Positions 52,724 through 61,963 of a stretch of DNA of 64,000 nucleotides are shown here, one piece after another. Within the stretch, counting starts at the first letter, position 1. Every line of letters starts with the position of its first letter. The translations under genes were made by a program, and so were the position numbers. Below the pieces are notes generated by a model that worked only from the letters and a program-made list of their open reading frames with translations, was not told where the DNA came from and made no database searches. Origin of the DNA: Streptomyces noursei (GTDB taxonomy: Bacteria; Actinomycetota; Actinomycetes; Streptomycetales; Streptomycetaceae); contig NZ_CP070326.1 in NCBI RefSeq assembly GCF_016917755.1, forward strand, positions 372,001-436,000, written 5' to 3'.

Positions 52724-53686
52724 TCAGAGGGGGCGGGTGAAGGCGACCCGGTCCAGCGACGGGCCGTCGTAGTCGGTGATCGGGGCGGAGTTGGTGAAGC
52801 CCATGGCGTTGTGGAAGGCGATGGAGCGGGCGTTCTGGGGCGAGGTGATCGCCTTGACCAGGGTGCGGCCGTCGGCGCGGGCCATGTCGAAGAACCGCTC
52901 GTAGAGGTAGCGGCCCAGGCCGGAGCGGCGCCAGGCGGGGGCGACGCCCGTGAAGTGGATGTACGCCTCCTTGGGCTTGGACGGCGAGAGGAAGCCGATG
53001 ACGAAGCCGGCCAGTTCGCCGTCGCGTTCGGCGATCAGGCTGGTCGCGAAGAAGTGGTCGACGAAGACCCGTGTCAGGTCGCGGGAGGCGGGGCGACCCC
53101 ACCAGTCGTCGACCACCCCGACGATGGTGTCGAAGTCCTCCGGCCCCGCCGGGCGTGTCGTGAAGGACTGCAGGGGGTCGGCGCTCGACGAGCCGAGCTT
53201 CCTGCGGAAGACCACACGGTGCTGCCCGGGGCCGTCGTAGTCACTGTGGACGGGCAGGCCGGCCGACTCCAGGTCGCCGGGGGCCAGTTCGAAGCCCATG
53301 GCCTTGTGGAAGGCGATGGAGCCGGTGTTCTGCGGTGAGGTGATGGCACGCACCTCGGTGCGGCCGGCCGCCGCGGCGCGCTCGAAGAAGCGGGTGTAGA
53401 GGCGGCGGGCGATGCCCTGCTGGCGCAGCTGCGGGTCCACGCCGACGAAGTGGATGTATGCCTGCTGTTCGTCGTCGGCGGAGTGGAAGCCGACCAGGAA
53501 GGCCCGGATGCCGGTCGCGTCCTCCAGGACCAGACTGGTGGCGGCGAAGTGCTGGAGGAAGAGCCGCGGCAGCAACAGGGAGAGCTCCCGGGCCTGTTCG
53601 GGGGTGCGGGAGTCGCCCCACCACTGCTGGACGCACTCCACGAGTGTGGGGTAGTCGGCCGTGCGGGCCCGGCGTACGTGGTGCAT
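52724..53686 (-). CDS. Tandem GNAT acetyltransferase with two similar halves
   Basis: This 320-residue protein has two GNAT domains that are clearly duplicated: compare AYIHFVGVDPQLRQQGIARRLYTRFFE with AYIHFTGVAPAWRRSGLGRYLYERFFD, and VRAITSPQNTGSIAFHKAMGF with VKAITSPQNARSIAFHNAMGF. Both carry the acetyl-CoA loop. N-terminal domain residues DYPTLVECVQQWWG match DFDTIVGVVDDWWG in the second. The ATG at 53686 starts the first unit. It is 65 bp behind the CocE hydrolase and the last gene of the minus-strand biosynthetic operon. It may acetylate the product for resistance or as a final step. Confidence 0.88.
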   Translation of the reverse strand: MHHVRRARTADYPTLVECVQQWWGDSRTPEQARELSLLLPRLFLQHFAATSLVLEDATGIRAFLVGFHSADDEQQAYIHFVGVDPQLRQQGIARRLYTRFFERAAAAGRTEVRAITSPQNTGSIAFHKAMGFELAPGDLESAGLPVHSDYDGPGQHRVVFRRKLGSSSADPLQSFTTRPAGPEDFDTIVGVVDDWWGRPASRDLTRVFVDHFFATSLIAERDGELAGFVIGFLSPSKPKEAYIHFTGVAPAWRRSGLGRYLYERFFDMARADGRTLVKAITSPQNARSIAFHNAMGFTNSAPITDYDGPSLDRVAFTRPL

Positions 53687-53751
53687 GCCTTGCCTTTCCG
53701 TCGTTTCGGTTGCCGTGGGTTGCCTCTGCGTCGGCGCGGGCACCGCCGACT

Positions 53752-55734
53752 CTACTTTTGCGGTGGTGTGTCGCTGCCCCGTTCCGGGCCGCCGTCCGGG
53801 ATCACCGGGAGGGTGACCTTGGACGGGTGCGCGGCGTCGTGGAGCACGGTCTGGTGCGCCGTGCGGCGGGCCGTGGACTGCCCCAGCCAGCTGCCGGTGT
53901 TGGGGTTCGGGTCGTACTGGGGGTAGTCGCTGGAGGAGATGTCCAGCCGGATCCGGTGGCCCTTCCGGAAGAGGTTGCTGGTCGGCCACACCTTGATGGT
54001 GTAGGCGTACACCTTGCCCGGGACGATGGGGGTGGGCTCGGTCGAGGATGTCCGGTAACTGGCGCGCACGATACCGCTGTTGAGATTGACGGCCGTGCCG
54101 TCGGGGTGCACGTCGACCAGTTTGGCGGTCCAGTCGGTGTCCGGGGCCGATGAGGCGGCGTACAGCTTCACCGTGATCGGTCCGGTGACCTCGGTGTCCC
54201 GTGCCAGCGGCTCGCTCGTGTAGACGGCGATGTCCGGGCGCTGTTCGATCTGCTGTTGGTCGTACGGGCCCTGGGTGCTGATCGCGGCCGTGCAGCAGGA
54301 GTGGCCGCCGACGCTGGGGACGGGGTTGCGCGGGTCGTAGGTGTAGTGGTCGGCCGGTGCGCGGTGGTGCCGGCCCGGTGGTGTGGTGGAGAGCGTGCCG
54401 TCCTGGGTGTTGCCCGCGGCGTGGCCGGTGCTGCCCAGGTAGTAGTCCTGCCAACGGGTCTGCGGCAGCGGCCAGGTGGGGGCGGTGCGCCACTTGTCGG
54501 CGCCCATGACGAAGTAGTCGACGCCGTTGCGCCCGACACCGTTGTCCCTGCCTTTGAGGTGGTGGTCCCACCAGGCGAGCATCATCTCGTTGATGGGGCT
54601 GTTGCCGGCCGGGCCGATGGCCTTGAGGAGGGGTGCGGGCGCGCTGGTCGGGCGGCCCCAGCCGGTGTGGTCCCAGGGGCCGATGACCAGCCGCTGGTTG
54701 GCGCGGGCCGCCGGCGAGCCGGCCCGCGCCACCATGCCCTGGTAGTTGTTGACCGAGCCGTCCAGGAAGGCGTCGTACCAGCCCGCGTAGTTGAGCACCG
54801 GGATGTCGATCTTCGGGTAGTGCTCCTTGGGGGCCCATCGGCGCCAGTAGTCGTCGTAGGTGCGGTGCTTGATCCAGTCGAAGAAGTACGGGGCGACCTT
54901 CGGGTCACCGGGGTGGAAGGGCCGGAAGGCGTTGTACGGTGCCGTGCCCAGCCAGCCGTTGACGTCCTGGTAGTCGCGGTTGACCTGGTGGTAGGTGGCC
55001 CAGTCGCGCCGGTTGGCGGCGGCCGAGGGGACGATCTTGCGCATGGCCCACGGGATGACGAAGTTCAGCCGGAACGCGCCGCCCTCGTAGGTCCAGCCGT
55101 CGTCGTAGTCGTCGGAGGTCAGGGCCGGCACGATCGTCTTCAGATGCGGCGGGCGCTCCGCGGCGGCGAGCCACTGGGTGGCCCCGACGTAGGAGGAGCC
55201 GTACATGCCCACCTTGCCGTTGGAGCCGGGCAGTCGGGCGGCCCACTCCACGCTGTCGTAGCCGTCCTTGCCCTCGTTGGCGAACTCGTAGAAGTCACCG
55301 TCCGAGGCGTACTGGCCGCGCACGTCCTGTATGACGACGAGGTAGCAGTGCGAGGCGAACCACTGCGGGGACTGGTAGCTCGACGGCTGCACCTCGGCGT
55401 CCGCCTTGCCGTATTGGGTCCGCATCAGGATGACCGGGACCTTGTCGCCGGTCAGCGGCCGGTAGACGTCGGCGCGCAGGACGGTGCCGTCCCGCATCGT
55501 GGCGCCGACGTCGGTGGTCCTGCGGACCTCGCAGGGGCCCCGGCCGGTGTCCGGGGGCCACTGCCCGGACGCTGTCGAGGCGGCGGGGAGGCCGTCGGAG
55601 ACCCGGGGGCCAGGACCTGCGGTGTGGGCCGGGGACGCGGTCGCGCGGGTGAGGAGCATCGGTGACGCGGCCAGGGCGAGGACCGTGGTGACGGCCGCGG
55701 TCAGTCGGCGGGCCCGGGGTGACGGTCGTTTCAC
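53752..55734 (-). CDS. Secreted CocE/NonD (X-Pro dipeptidyl-peptidase-like) hydrolase
   Basis: This 660-residue protein has a signal peptide (LTAAVTTVLALAASPMLLTRATASPA) and an alpha/beta hydrolase domain with the nucleophile Ser in GKVGMYGSSYVGATQW. VIQDVRGQYASDG is a characteristic strand. A C-terminal jelly-roll domain follows (from about 450; TGPITVKLYAASSAPDTDW). CocE/NonD proteins hydrolyse esters, beta-lactams, acyl groups or X-Pro peptides. The GTG at 55734 overlaps the stop of the hydroxy-acid oxidase (GTGA). In a biosynthetic operon such a secreted enzyme may remove a protecting acyl or peptidyl group from the exported product (inference). Confidence 0.88.
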   Translation of the reverse strand: MKRPSPRARRLTAAVTTVLALAASPMLLTRATASPAHTAGPGPRVSDGLPAASTASGQWPPDTGRGPCEVRRTTDVGATMRDGTVLRADVYRPLTGDKVPVILMRTQYGKADAEVQPSSYQSPQWFASHCYLVVIQDVRGQYASDGDFYEFANEGKDGYDSVEWAARLPGSNGKVGMYGSSYVGATQWLAAAERPPHLKTIVPALTSDDYDDGWTYEGGAFRLNFVIPWAMRKIVPSAAANRRDWATYHQVNRDYQDVNGWLGTAPYNAFRPFHPGDPKVAPYFFDWIKHRTYDDYWRRWAPKEHYPKIDIPVLNYAGWYDAFLDGSVNNYQGMVARAGSPAARANQRLVIGPWDHTGWGRPTSAPAPLLKAIGPAGNSPINEMMLAWWDHHLKGRDNGVGRNGVDYFVMGADKWRTAPTWPLPQTRWQDYYLGSTGHAAGNTQDGTLSTTPPGRHHRAPADHYTYDPRNPVPSVGGHSCCTAAISTQGPYDQQQIEQRPDIAVYTSEPLARDTEVTGPITVKLYAASSAPDTDWTAKLVDVHPDGTAVNLNSGIVRASYRTSSTEPTPIVPGKVYAYTIKVWPTSNLFRKGHRIRLDISSSDYPQYDPNPNTGSWLGQSTARRTAHQTVLHDAAHPSKVTLPVIPDGGPERGSDTPPQK

Positions 55735-56930
55735 CGTCGTGCCTCCCCTCCCGCCGGTGCGGGGCGATGCAGTGTGTCCGGGCCGATCTGCGCCACCCGC
55801 GTGCATCCGACGAGTCCCATCGTCAGGTCGAGGTCGGCGAGGAGGCTGCGGACGACGTGCCGCACTCCGTCGGCGCCGCCGAGGGCCAGGCCGTAGACGT
55901 AGGGGCGGCCGAGCAGTACGGCACGGGCGCCCAGGGCCAGGGCCTTGAAGGCGTCCGCGCCGCTGCGGATCCCGGAGTCGAAGAGCACCTCCGTCTCGCC
56001 GCCGGCCTCGGCCACGACGTCGACGAGGGCGTCGAGGGCGGCGACCGCTCCGTCCACCTGGCGCCCTCCGTGGTTGGAGACCACGACACCGTCCATACCG
56101 GCGGTCACGGCGCGGCGGGCGTCCTGGGGGTGCAGGATGCCCTTGAGCACGATCGGGCCGTCCCAGTGCTCGCGCAGGAAGCCCAGTTCGTCCCAGGTGT
56201 GTGCCTTGCCGCTGAAGATCGGAAGCCACTGCATGGCCGCCGCGCGCGGGTCCTCCTCGACGGGGCGGTCGAGGCGGGAGCGGAAGACCGGGTCGGACAG
56301 CGGGATGGCCACGCCGTTGCCGCGGAGGAACGGCAGGTATGCCTGGTCCAGGTCGTGCGGGCGCCAGGCCAGCTGCCAGGTGTCCAGCGTGACGACGAGC
56401 GTGGTGTAGCCCGTCGCGCGGGCCCGGGCGAGGATGCTCGCGGTCACCTCCTCGTCGTGCGGCCAGTACAGCTGGAACCAGCGCTGCCCGGTGCCGTTGG
56501 CCTCGGCGACCTCCTCGATGGTGTGCGAGGAGGCGGTGCTGAGCACCATGGGGATCCCGGTGGCCTCGGCCGCCCGGGCGGTGGCCAGTTCGCCTTCGGG
56601 GTGGAGGGCGGACTGCACGCCGATGGGGGCGAGCAGCACCGGGGCGGCCAGTTCGCTGCCGAGGACGGTGGTGCGCAGGTCGCGGGGGGCGGCGTCGCGC
56701 AGCATGCGCGGAACGATGCGGTGGGCGTCGAACGCGGCGCGGTTGGCCCGGGCGGTGGCCCCGGTACCGGCCGCGCCCGCGACGTACCCGTACGGCTGTG
56801 GGTCGATCCGTTCGCGGGCCGCGTCCTCCAAGGCCGACAGGTCCGTGGTGAAGGGGGGTACCTGGTCCTCCAGGCCCTTGAGGTAGATCTCGAACTGGTA
56901 GTCCGCGAAACCGCGTCGGGGCGCTGCCAT
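55731..56930 (-). CDS. FMN-dependent alpha-hydroxy-acid oxidase (4-hydroxymandelate oxidase-like context)
   Basis: This 399-residue TIM-barrel flavoenzyme oxidises a 2-hydroxy acid. Landmarks are VAGAAGTGATARANRAAFD, APIGVQSALHPEGELATARAA, VSNHGGRQVDGA (catalytic His and substrate Arg) and LFDSGIRSGADAFKALALGA. It resembles lactate 2-monooxygenases and oxidases. In glycopeptide clusters a relative oxidises 4-hydroxymandelate on the way to hydroxyphenylglycine, and a chorismate mutase lies next door here. It is coupled by overlap to the CocE gene and starts 20 bp after the mutase. The substrate is unproven. Confidence 0.85.
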   Translation of the reverse strand: MAAPRRGFADYQFEIYLKGLEDQVPPFTTDLSALEDAARERIDPQPYGYVAGAAGTGATARANRAAFDAHRIVPRMLRDAAPRDLRTTVLGSELAAPVLLAPIGVQSALHPEGELATARAAEATGIPMVLSTASSHTIEEVAEANGTGQRWFQLYWPHDEEVTASILARARATGYTTLVVTLDTWQLAWRPHDLDQAYLPFLRGNGVAIPLSDPVFRSRLDRPVEEDPRAAAMQWLPIFSGKAHTWDELGFLREHWDGPIVLKGILHPQDARRAVTAGMDGVVVSNHGGRQVDGAVAALDALVDVVAEAGGETEVLFDSGIRSGADAFKALALGARAVLLGRPYVYGLALGGADGVRHVVRSLLADLDLTMGLVGCTRVAQIGPDTLHRPAPAGGEARR

Positions 56931-56950
56931 ACCTTCTCCTTCGTCAGGGG

Positions 56951-57271
56951 TCAGGGCTCGTGTGACGGATGCTCCTGCCGGCCGCCGGGCGCCTGGCCCC
57001 GGTGGCGGGTCAGGCCGATCAGGAGCAGGGCCAGTTGGGCGCCGGCCGGTCCCAGTGCTTCCTGGTAGCGGCGCAGTACGGCGTTCTCCCCTGCCAGGTC
57101 CGTCCGCGCGGCGCCGGCGGCGCGGCGCGCGTCCTGCAGCAGGCGGTCCTCGCGGACGCGCCGTTGGATCAGCCGGATGATGTCGCCGTCCAGCTCGTGC
57201 AGGCGCGCGCCGTGCCGGGCCGGGTCCTCGCCGGCGGCTGCCCGGCGCGCGGCGGCGGGGCGCTCGTTCAT
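56951..57271 (-). CDS. AroQ-type chorismate mutase domain protein
   Basis: This 106-residue all-helical protein resembles the small AroQ chorismate mutases of streptomycetes: ARLHELDGDIIRLIQRRVREDRLLQDARRAAG is helix 1, then a break, then LAGENAVLRRYQEALGPAGAQLALLLIGL. Chorismate mutase turns chorismate into prephenate for aromatic building blocks. Family positions with Arg in helix 1 are kept (IQRR, REDR). The usual GGxR turn reads GAAR, so catalytic efficiency is uncertain. The ATG overlaps the NRPS stop (ATGA). It suggests that an aryl amino acid or aryl-hydroxy acid is made for the NRPS. Confidence 0.75.
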   Translation of the reverse strand: MNERPAAARRAAAGEDPARHGARLHELDGDIIRLIQRRVREDRLLQDARRAAGAARTDLAGENAVLRRYQEALGPAGAQLALLLIGLTRHRGQAPGGRQEHPSHEP

Positions 57272-60200
57272 GTGCGGTCCGCCCCGGCGGCCAGCTCCCG
57301 GAGCAACCGGCGGTAGGCCGCCGCCACGTCCGCCACGAACCGGGCGGCGGTGCCGGGTCGGTGCCCGAACACCACCTCCGCACCGCCGTCGTGCTCGGGC
57401 CACACCTCGACTTCCAGCTCGTGCAGGGCGCGGTCGGCCCGGGGTCCCACGACGACGGTTTCGCAGCCGTCGAGCGTGAGGTTGCGGGGCGGGGCGCTCT
57501 GCAGGGCGAACAGGGTCTGGAACAGCGGGTGGCGGGAGCGGTCGCGGGCGGGGTCGGCGGCCATCCGTACGACGTCCTCGAACGGCACGTCCTGGGCGGC
57601 CAGTGCCGCGTGCACGCCTGCCAGGAGTGCCGGCACGTGGTCCGCCGTACCGTCGCCGGCCGGGCGCATGCGGAAGCAGAGGACGTCGATGAGGCAGCCG
57701 ACGGCGTCTGCGGTGTCCGGGTGGTAGCGCTTGGCGATCGGTGCGCCGATCGCCAGGTCCCGGTCGCCGGAGACCAGGGCGAGCGCTTCGGCGTAGGCCG
57801 CGAGCGCCACGGCGAAGCGGGTGCTGCCCCAGCCGTGGGCGCGCGTCTCAAGTGCGGCCCATTCGGCGGCCGTCAGCCGGAAGGTGGGCCGGGGTCGGGT
57901 GTCACCGTCGTCGGGGCCGGGCACGGTGAGCGGGGGTACGCCGGTCGCCTCGTCGCGCCAGAAGGTGCGCTGTTCTGCCAGCCCGGTCTCGTCGACCTGG
58001 GCGCGGGCGCCGGCGAGGACGGCTGCCAGGGAAGGCGGGGGCGCGGTGTCCGGGGTCCGGTGCCGCAGGCGGGCGGCGTAGGCGGCCGAGAGGTCGTCGG
58101 CCAGCGGGCGGATCGAGGCGCCGTCGAAGGCGATGTGGTGGACGACGATGCCCAGCAGCCATGCGCGACCGGATGCCTCGGGTGCGAGGACACACCGCCA
58201 GTTCTCGCCCGTGCCGATGTCCAGGGGCCGGCCGAGCGTGGCACGGACGGCTGCCAGGGCCGCGTCCTGGTGCGCCGCCGGGGCCAGTTCCGTCGTCCGG
58301 ACCGGTGTGATCCGCTCGTCGAGCAGTGCGACGGGGCGCCGGTCGAAGACGTACCGGGCGTGCAGCGACTGGTGTCGCCGGTGCACGTCGGCCACCGCGG
58401 CGCGGAATGCCTCCGGGGCGAAGTCCCCGGTCACCCGCCAGATCAGCTCGCAGTGGGCGGAGGTGTCGGTCGGGTCGAGCTGCTGCTCGAAGAGGAACCC
58501 GCTCTGCGTGGGCAGCAGCGGCAGCGGCTCGCCGGGCGCCGGGCGGTCCTCGGGGGCGGGTGTGCGCGCCGTTTCGGTACGGGCCTCGATCCACTGCGCC
58601 AACTCCCGCACGGTCGGGCCGGCGACGAAGACGGAGGGCGGCACGGGGACGCCGGTGCGCGCGCCGATCCGGACGCACAGGCGGGCGCCGTCCAGGGAGT
58701 CGCCGCCCATCGCGAAGAACGAGGTGTCGTACGGAACGGTGCCGTCTGTGTGCAGGGCCTCGGCGAAGGCGTGCGCCACCAGGCCCGCGGTCGAACGGTC
58801 GTGGGGGCGGGGGTGCGGAGCGGCCGGGGCCTGGGGGCCCGCGTCCCGCGTCACCCGTTCCAGCAGGGCCTCGGTGTCCAACTTGCCGTTGCCGGTCAGC
58901 GGGAAGCCGTCCACGGCGGTGAGGGTCCGGGGCATCAGGTACTCGGGCAGGTGCGCGGCCAGCGCGGTGCGGACCGTGTCCTCGCCCACGGGCCGCCCGT
59001 CCGCGCAGGTGTAGGCGGCGGCCAGCCCCACGCAGGCGCCCGCCGACATGAGCGGGATGACGACGCAGCGGCGCACTCCGGGGAGTTCGGCGACCCGGGC
59101 CTCCACCTCGCCCGGCTCGACGCGGTGCCCGCGGACCTTGACCTGACGGTCGGCACGTCCCGCGTAGTGCAGTACTCCGTCGGCCGAGAAGCGGCCGAGG
59201 TCGCCGGTCCGGTACATCCGGCGCGGGCCGCCGGCGCCGAGGTCGATGTCGGCGAAGCTCTTGGCGGTCCGCTCGGGGTCGGCCAGGTACCCGTTTGCCA
59301 GGCCGGCGCCGGTCACGCAGATCTCGCCGGTCGTGCCCGGCGGACACGGGCGTGACCGCTCGTCCAGGACGAACACCTCGGTACGGGGCACCGGGCGGCC
59401 CACCGGGATGTCCGCTCCCGTGGCGCAGTCCTCGGGCGTGATGCGGTGGGTCGTGGCGAAGACCGTGGACTCGGCGGGCCCGTAGCCGTTCACCAGGGCG
59501 GTGCCGGGGTGTGCCGCGACGAATCGACGGACGTGGGCGGGGGAGAGCCGTTCGCCTCCGGCCAGCAGCTGCCGTATCCCGTCGAAGCAGTCGAGGTCCT
59601 CCTCGACGAGCATGTGGAAGACCGAGGCGGTCAGCCAGAGGGTGTTCAGCCCGGTGTCGCGGACCAGGGTGCGCAGACCGTCCGCGGTCAGGTAGGGCTC
59701 GTCGATCAGGACGCTGGTGCCGCCGCTGAGCAGCATCGACCACAGTTCCAACGAAGCGGCGTCCCAGGGCAGCGGGGCGGCCTGAGACATGACCGTGCCG
59801 GGGCCGACGGCCATGAAGCGGTCCGGGCCGAACAGCCGTACCGTCCCGGCGTGCGGCGACAGCACCCCCTTGGGGCGGCCGGTGCTGCCGGAGGTGAAGA
59901 AGACGCACGCGGTGTCGGTCTCCTCGACGGGTGGGGTGTCCAGGCGCGGGGCGGGCGCGGCGGCCACCCGTGCGAGGTCCGCCTCGGGGACCCATACCGG
60001 GCGCGTCCAGCCCTCGGCCTGGTCCGGGGTCGCGGCGATCAGCGGGGCGTCGGTCTGCGCCACCAGCTCCGCCACCCGCGAACGGGGCCAGCGCGGGTCC
60101 ATGGCCGCGTAGGCGGCGCCCCGTTTGAGCACCGCGAGCACGACCGCCACGAACCTCGGTGACCGCGGCATCAGCACCGGCACCACGTCGCCGGCGCCCA

Positions 60201-60375
60201 CTGCGGCGTCGGCCAGTTCGGCCGCGAAGGCGTCCGAGGCCCGGTCCAGCGTCCGGTAGCTCACAGTGGTGTCGCGGTGGATCAGTGCGAGGGCGTCCGG
60301 GTGCTCCGCGGCCCGTTGCCGGAAGACCCCGTGCATCGTGCCGCGGCCGTCGCCGTGGCCTTGTCCGTCGGTCAT
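57268..60375 (-). CDS. NRPS with A-PCP-C architecture
   Basis: This 1035-residue synthetase starts with an adenylation domain (residues 15-510; VFFTSGSTGRPKG, NGYGPAEST, YRTGDLGRFSADG, A10 lysine K498 in LTGNGKLD). A carrier follows (525-600; Ppant Ser S560 in AMGGDSLDG). It ends with a condensation domain (615-1030; HHIAFDG at 746-752; HPLFQTLFALQ). There is no terminal thioesterase. Asp205 matches the amino-group-binding Asp of amino-acid activating enzymes, so an amino acid is expected. A carrier-loaded substrate would pass to the C domain for coupling with an acceptor on another carrier. The lone PCP nearby is a candidate. The start overlaps the MFS stop. Confidence 0.9.
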   Translation of the reverse strand: MTDGQGHGDGRGTMHGVFRQRAAEHPDALALIHRDTTVSYRTLDRASDAFAAELADAAVGAGDVVPVLMPRSPRFVAVVLAVLKRGAAYAAMDPRWPRSRVAELVAQTDAPLIAATPDQAEGWTRPVWVPEADLARVAAAPAPRLDTPPVEETDTACVFFTSGSTGRPKGVLSPHAGTVRLFGPDRFMAVGPGTVMSQAAPLPWDAASLELWSMLLSGGTSVLIDEPYLTADGLRTLVRDTGLNTLWLTASVFHMLVEEDLDCFDGIRQLLAGGERLSPAHVRRFVAAHPGTALVNGYGPAESTVFATTHRITPEDCATGADIPVGRPVPRTEVFVLDERSRPCPPGTTGEICVTGAGLANGYLADPERTAKSFADIDLGAGGPRRMYRTGDLGRFSADGVLHYAGRADRQVKVRGHRVEPGEVEARVAELPGVRRCVVIPLMSAGACVGLAAAYTCADGRPVGEDTVRTALAAHLPEYLMPRTLTAVDGFPLTGNGKLDTEALLERVTRDAGPQAPAAPHPRPHDRSTAGLVAHAFAEALHTDGTVPYDTSFFAMGGDSLDGARLCVRIGARTGVPVPPSVFVAGPTVRELAQWIEARTETARTPAPEDRPAPGEPLPLLPTQSGFLFEQQLDPTDTSAHCELIWRVTGDFAPEAFRAAVADVHRRHQSLHARYVFDRRPVALLDERITPVRTTELAPAAHQDAALAAVRATLGRPLDIGTGENWRCVLAPEASGRAWLLGIVVHHIAFDGASIRPLADDLSAAYAARLRHRTPDTAPPPSLAAVLAGARAQVDETGLAEQRTFWRDEATGVPPLTVPGPDDGDTRPRPTFRLTAAEWAALETRAHGWGSTRFAVALAAYAEALALVSGDRDLAIGAPIAKRYHPDTADAVGCLIDVLCFRMRPAGDGTADHVPALLAGVHAALAAQDVPFEDVVRMAADPARDRSRHPLFQTLFALQSAPPRNLTLDGCETVVVGPRADRALHELEVEVWPEHDGGAEVVFGHRPGTAARFVADVAAAYRRLLRELAAGADRT

Positions 60376-61706
60376 CGCACCTCTCCACCCTCCAACTGCT
60401 CCACCCGGCAGGGCACTTCGTGACTGTCGGTGTCGTACACCTCGGGTGCCGGCTGCGCCGCCGCGCGTGCCCGGGGCGACCGGCGGCCCAGCAACACCGC
60501 GCAACCGGCACACATCAGGCACCCCAGGCCCAGTACCACCGGCAGCAGCCAGGTCTGTTCCGCGCCGAGGAGCGCTCCGCCCAGCAGCGGGCCGATCACC
60601 AAGCCGGTGGACATGGCCGCGGAGTAGGCGCCGTTGTAGCGGCCGCGGAACGCCTCGGGGGCCAGGCTGTTGACCAGCGTGGGCAGGGCGACGGCGAGCA
60701 GCGCCTCACCGACGGCGAAGACCGCCAACGCGCCGATGACCAGGGCCGCTTCGACGGCCGTGCCGGCGCCGGCCGCCGCCAGGAGCAGCAACAGCCAGCA
60801 GCCTGCCCAGCTGGTGGCGGTGGCGGCGAGCAGCGCGGCGGGCGGCGTCCGGGAGATCCGGGTGACGGCGACGGCCTGGATCAGCACGATGCAGCAGGTG
60901 TTGGCCACGAACGCCCACGCCATGATGCGGGCGTCCATGCCCTGCACCGCGACCAGCCCCGGGATGCTGGACTCCAGCTGCCCGTACCCGACGACCATCA
61001 GCGCGACGGTGAGTGCCAGGACCTTGAGCAGGGCCCGGTCGCGCAGCACCACACGGTGGCCGCGCGCGCCGGTGCCGGCCTCGGGGGCGGTGTCGTGGTC
61101 GGACGGCAACGGGGCGCGCCGCCCGCCGAGCGCGAGGATCAGCAACGCCCCGGCCACCAGGAACGACAGGCCGTCGCACACGTAGAGCAGTTGGAAGCGG
61201 CCGGGATCCGCGGTCGAGGCGAAGATTCCGCCCAGCACTCCGCCGAGCCCGACCCCGACGTTGAGCGCGACGAACTGCAGCCCGAAGGCGGCGGAGCGGC
61301 TCTCGCCCTGTGTGCTCCGGGCGATGACGACGTTCCACACGGAGAGCATGGCGCCGTAGGCCAGGCCGTAGGTCAGGCCGGCGAGTACGGCGCCCGACAC
61401 CTCCGTCACCAGCGCGAATCCGGTGGTGCCCACGGCGGCGGTGGTCATCGCCGCGGCCGCCGTGGGCCGGATGCCGAAGCCGTCGGCGAGGCGTCCCGCC
61501 ACCGGGCCGCCGACCAGCGACGCCCCGGCGATCACCGAGATGACGGCGGTGGCGGTGCCCACAGGCAGCCCGCGTACCCGGGTCAGGTACAGGACGAGAA
61601 AGGGCTGCACGAGGCCGGTGCCCACCGAGCTGACCAGGTTGGCGGCCATCACCACCCGTGTGCGCGGCGGCAAGGTGCGCAGGGCGGCCACCGACTCCAA
61701 CCTCAT
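60372..61706 (-). CDS. MFS transporter, probable exporter of the NRPS product
   Basis: This 444-residue protein has about twelve hydrophobic helices in two halves with the loop 2-3 motif GRLADGFGIRPT and a central charged loop (about residues 190-205, SDHDTAPEAGTGARG). It resembles the MdtH/Bcr-like drug exporters of the superfamily. Its ATG overlaps the stop of the carrier protein gene, and its stop overlaps the NRPS start, so it is firmly within the operon. Export and self-resistance are likely. Confidence 0.9.
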   Translation of the reverse strand: MRLESVAALRTLPPRTRVVMAANLVSSVGTGLVQPFLVLYLTRVRGLPVGTATAVISVIAGASLVGGPVAGRLADGFGIRPTAAAAMTTAAVGTTGFALVTEVSGAVLAGLTYGLAYGAMLSVWNVVIARSTQGESRSAAFGLQFVALNVGVGLGGVLGGIFASTADPGRFQLLYVCDGLSFLVAGALLILALGGRRAPLPSDHDTAPEAGTGARGHRVVLRDRALLKVLALTVALMVVGYGQLESSIPGLVAVQGMDARIMAWAFVANTCCIVLIQAVAVTRISRTPPAALLAATATSWAGCWLLLLLAAAGAGTAVEAALVIGALAVFAVGEALLAVALPTLVNSLAPEAFRGRYNGAYSAAMSTGLVIGPLLGGALLGAEQTWLLPVVLGLGCLMCAGCAVLLGRRSPRARAAAQPAPEVYDTDSHEVPCRVEQLEGGEVR

Positions 61707-61957
61707 GACCGGAGGGCTCCCCCGGCTGCCGTGACCGCGGCGCCGATCCCGCCCGGCGTGGCGTCCGCCAGCAGCGCGCTCAGGCCCACGGCGACCCCGA
61801 ACTCCTCGCGCAGCCGCTGTACCAGGGCCATCGCCTGCATGGACGTACCGCCCAGGGTGAAGAAGTCGTCCTCGACGCCGATGACGGTACCGGGCGCCAG
61901 GTCCGGGCCCAGCACCTCCCGCCAGAGGGCGGCGATCCTCTCCTCGACAGGTGACAT
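61703..61957 (-). CDS. Free-standing carrier protein (PCP/ACP)
   Basis: This 84-residue carrier protein has the phosphopantetheine-attachment serine in FFTLGGTSMQAMALVQ (GGxS). It is flanked by the usual N-terminal WREVLG helix and the DD-F turn (VEDDFFTLGG). The GGTSM form is typical of peptidyl and free-standing carriers of NRPS clusters. It begins six bases after the second KASIII-like gene and overlaps the MFS gene. It may hold the acyl or amino-acyl chain presented to the KASIII-like enzymes or to the NRPS condensation domain. Confidence 0.9.
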   Translation of the reverse strand: MSPVEERIAALWREVLGPDLAPGTVIGVEDDFFTLGGTSMQAMALVQRLREEFGVAVGLSALLADATPGGIGAAVTAAGGALRS

Positions 61958-61963
61958 GTTGTT

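Noticed and set aside
57361..59355. A 664-residue plus-strand frame opposite the NRPS
   Set aside because: It is an antisense shadow of the adenylation, carrier and condensation domains and has no motif of its own.
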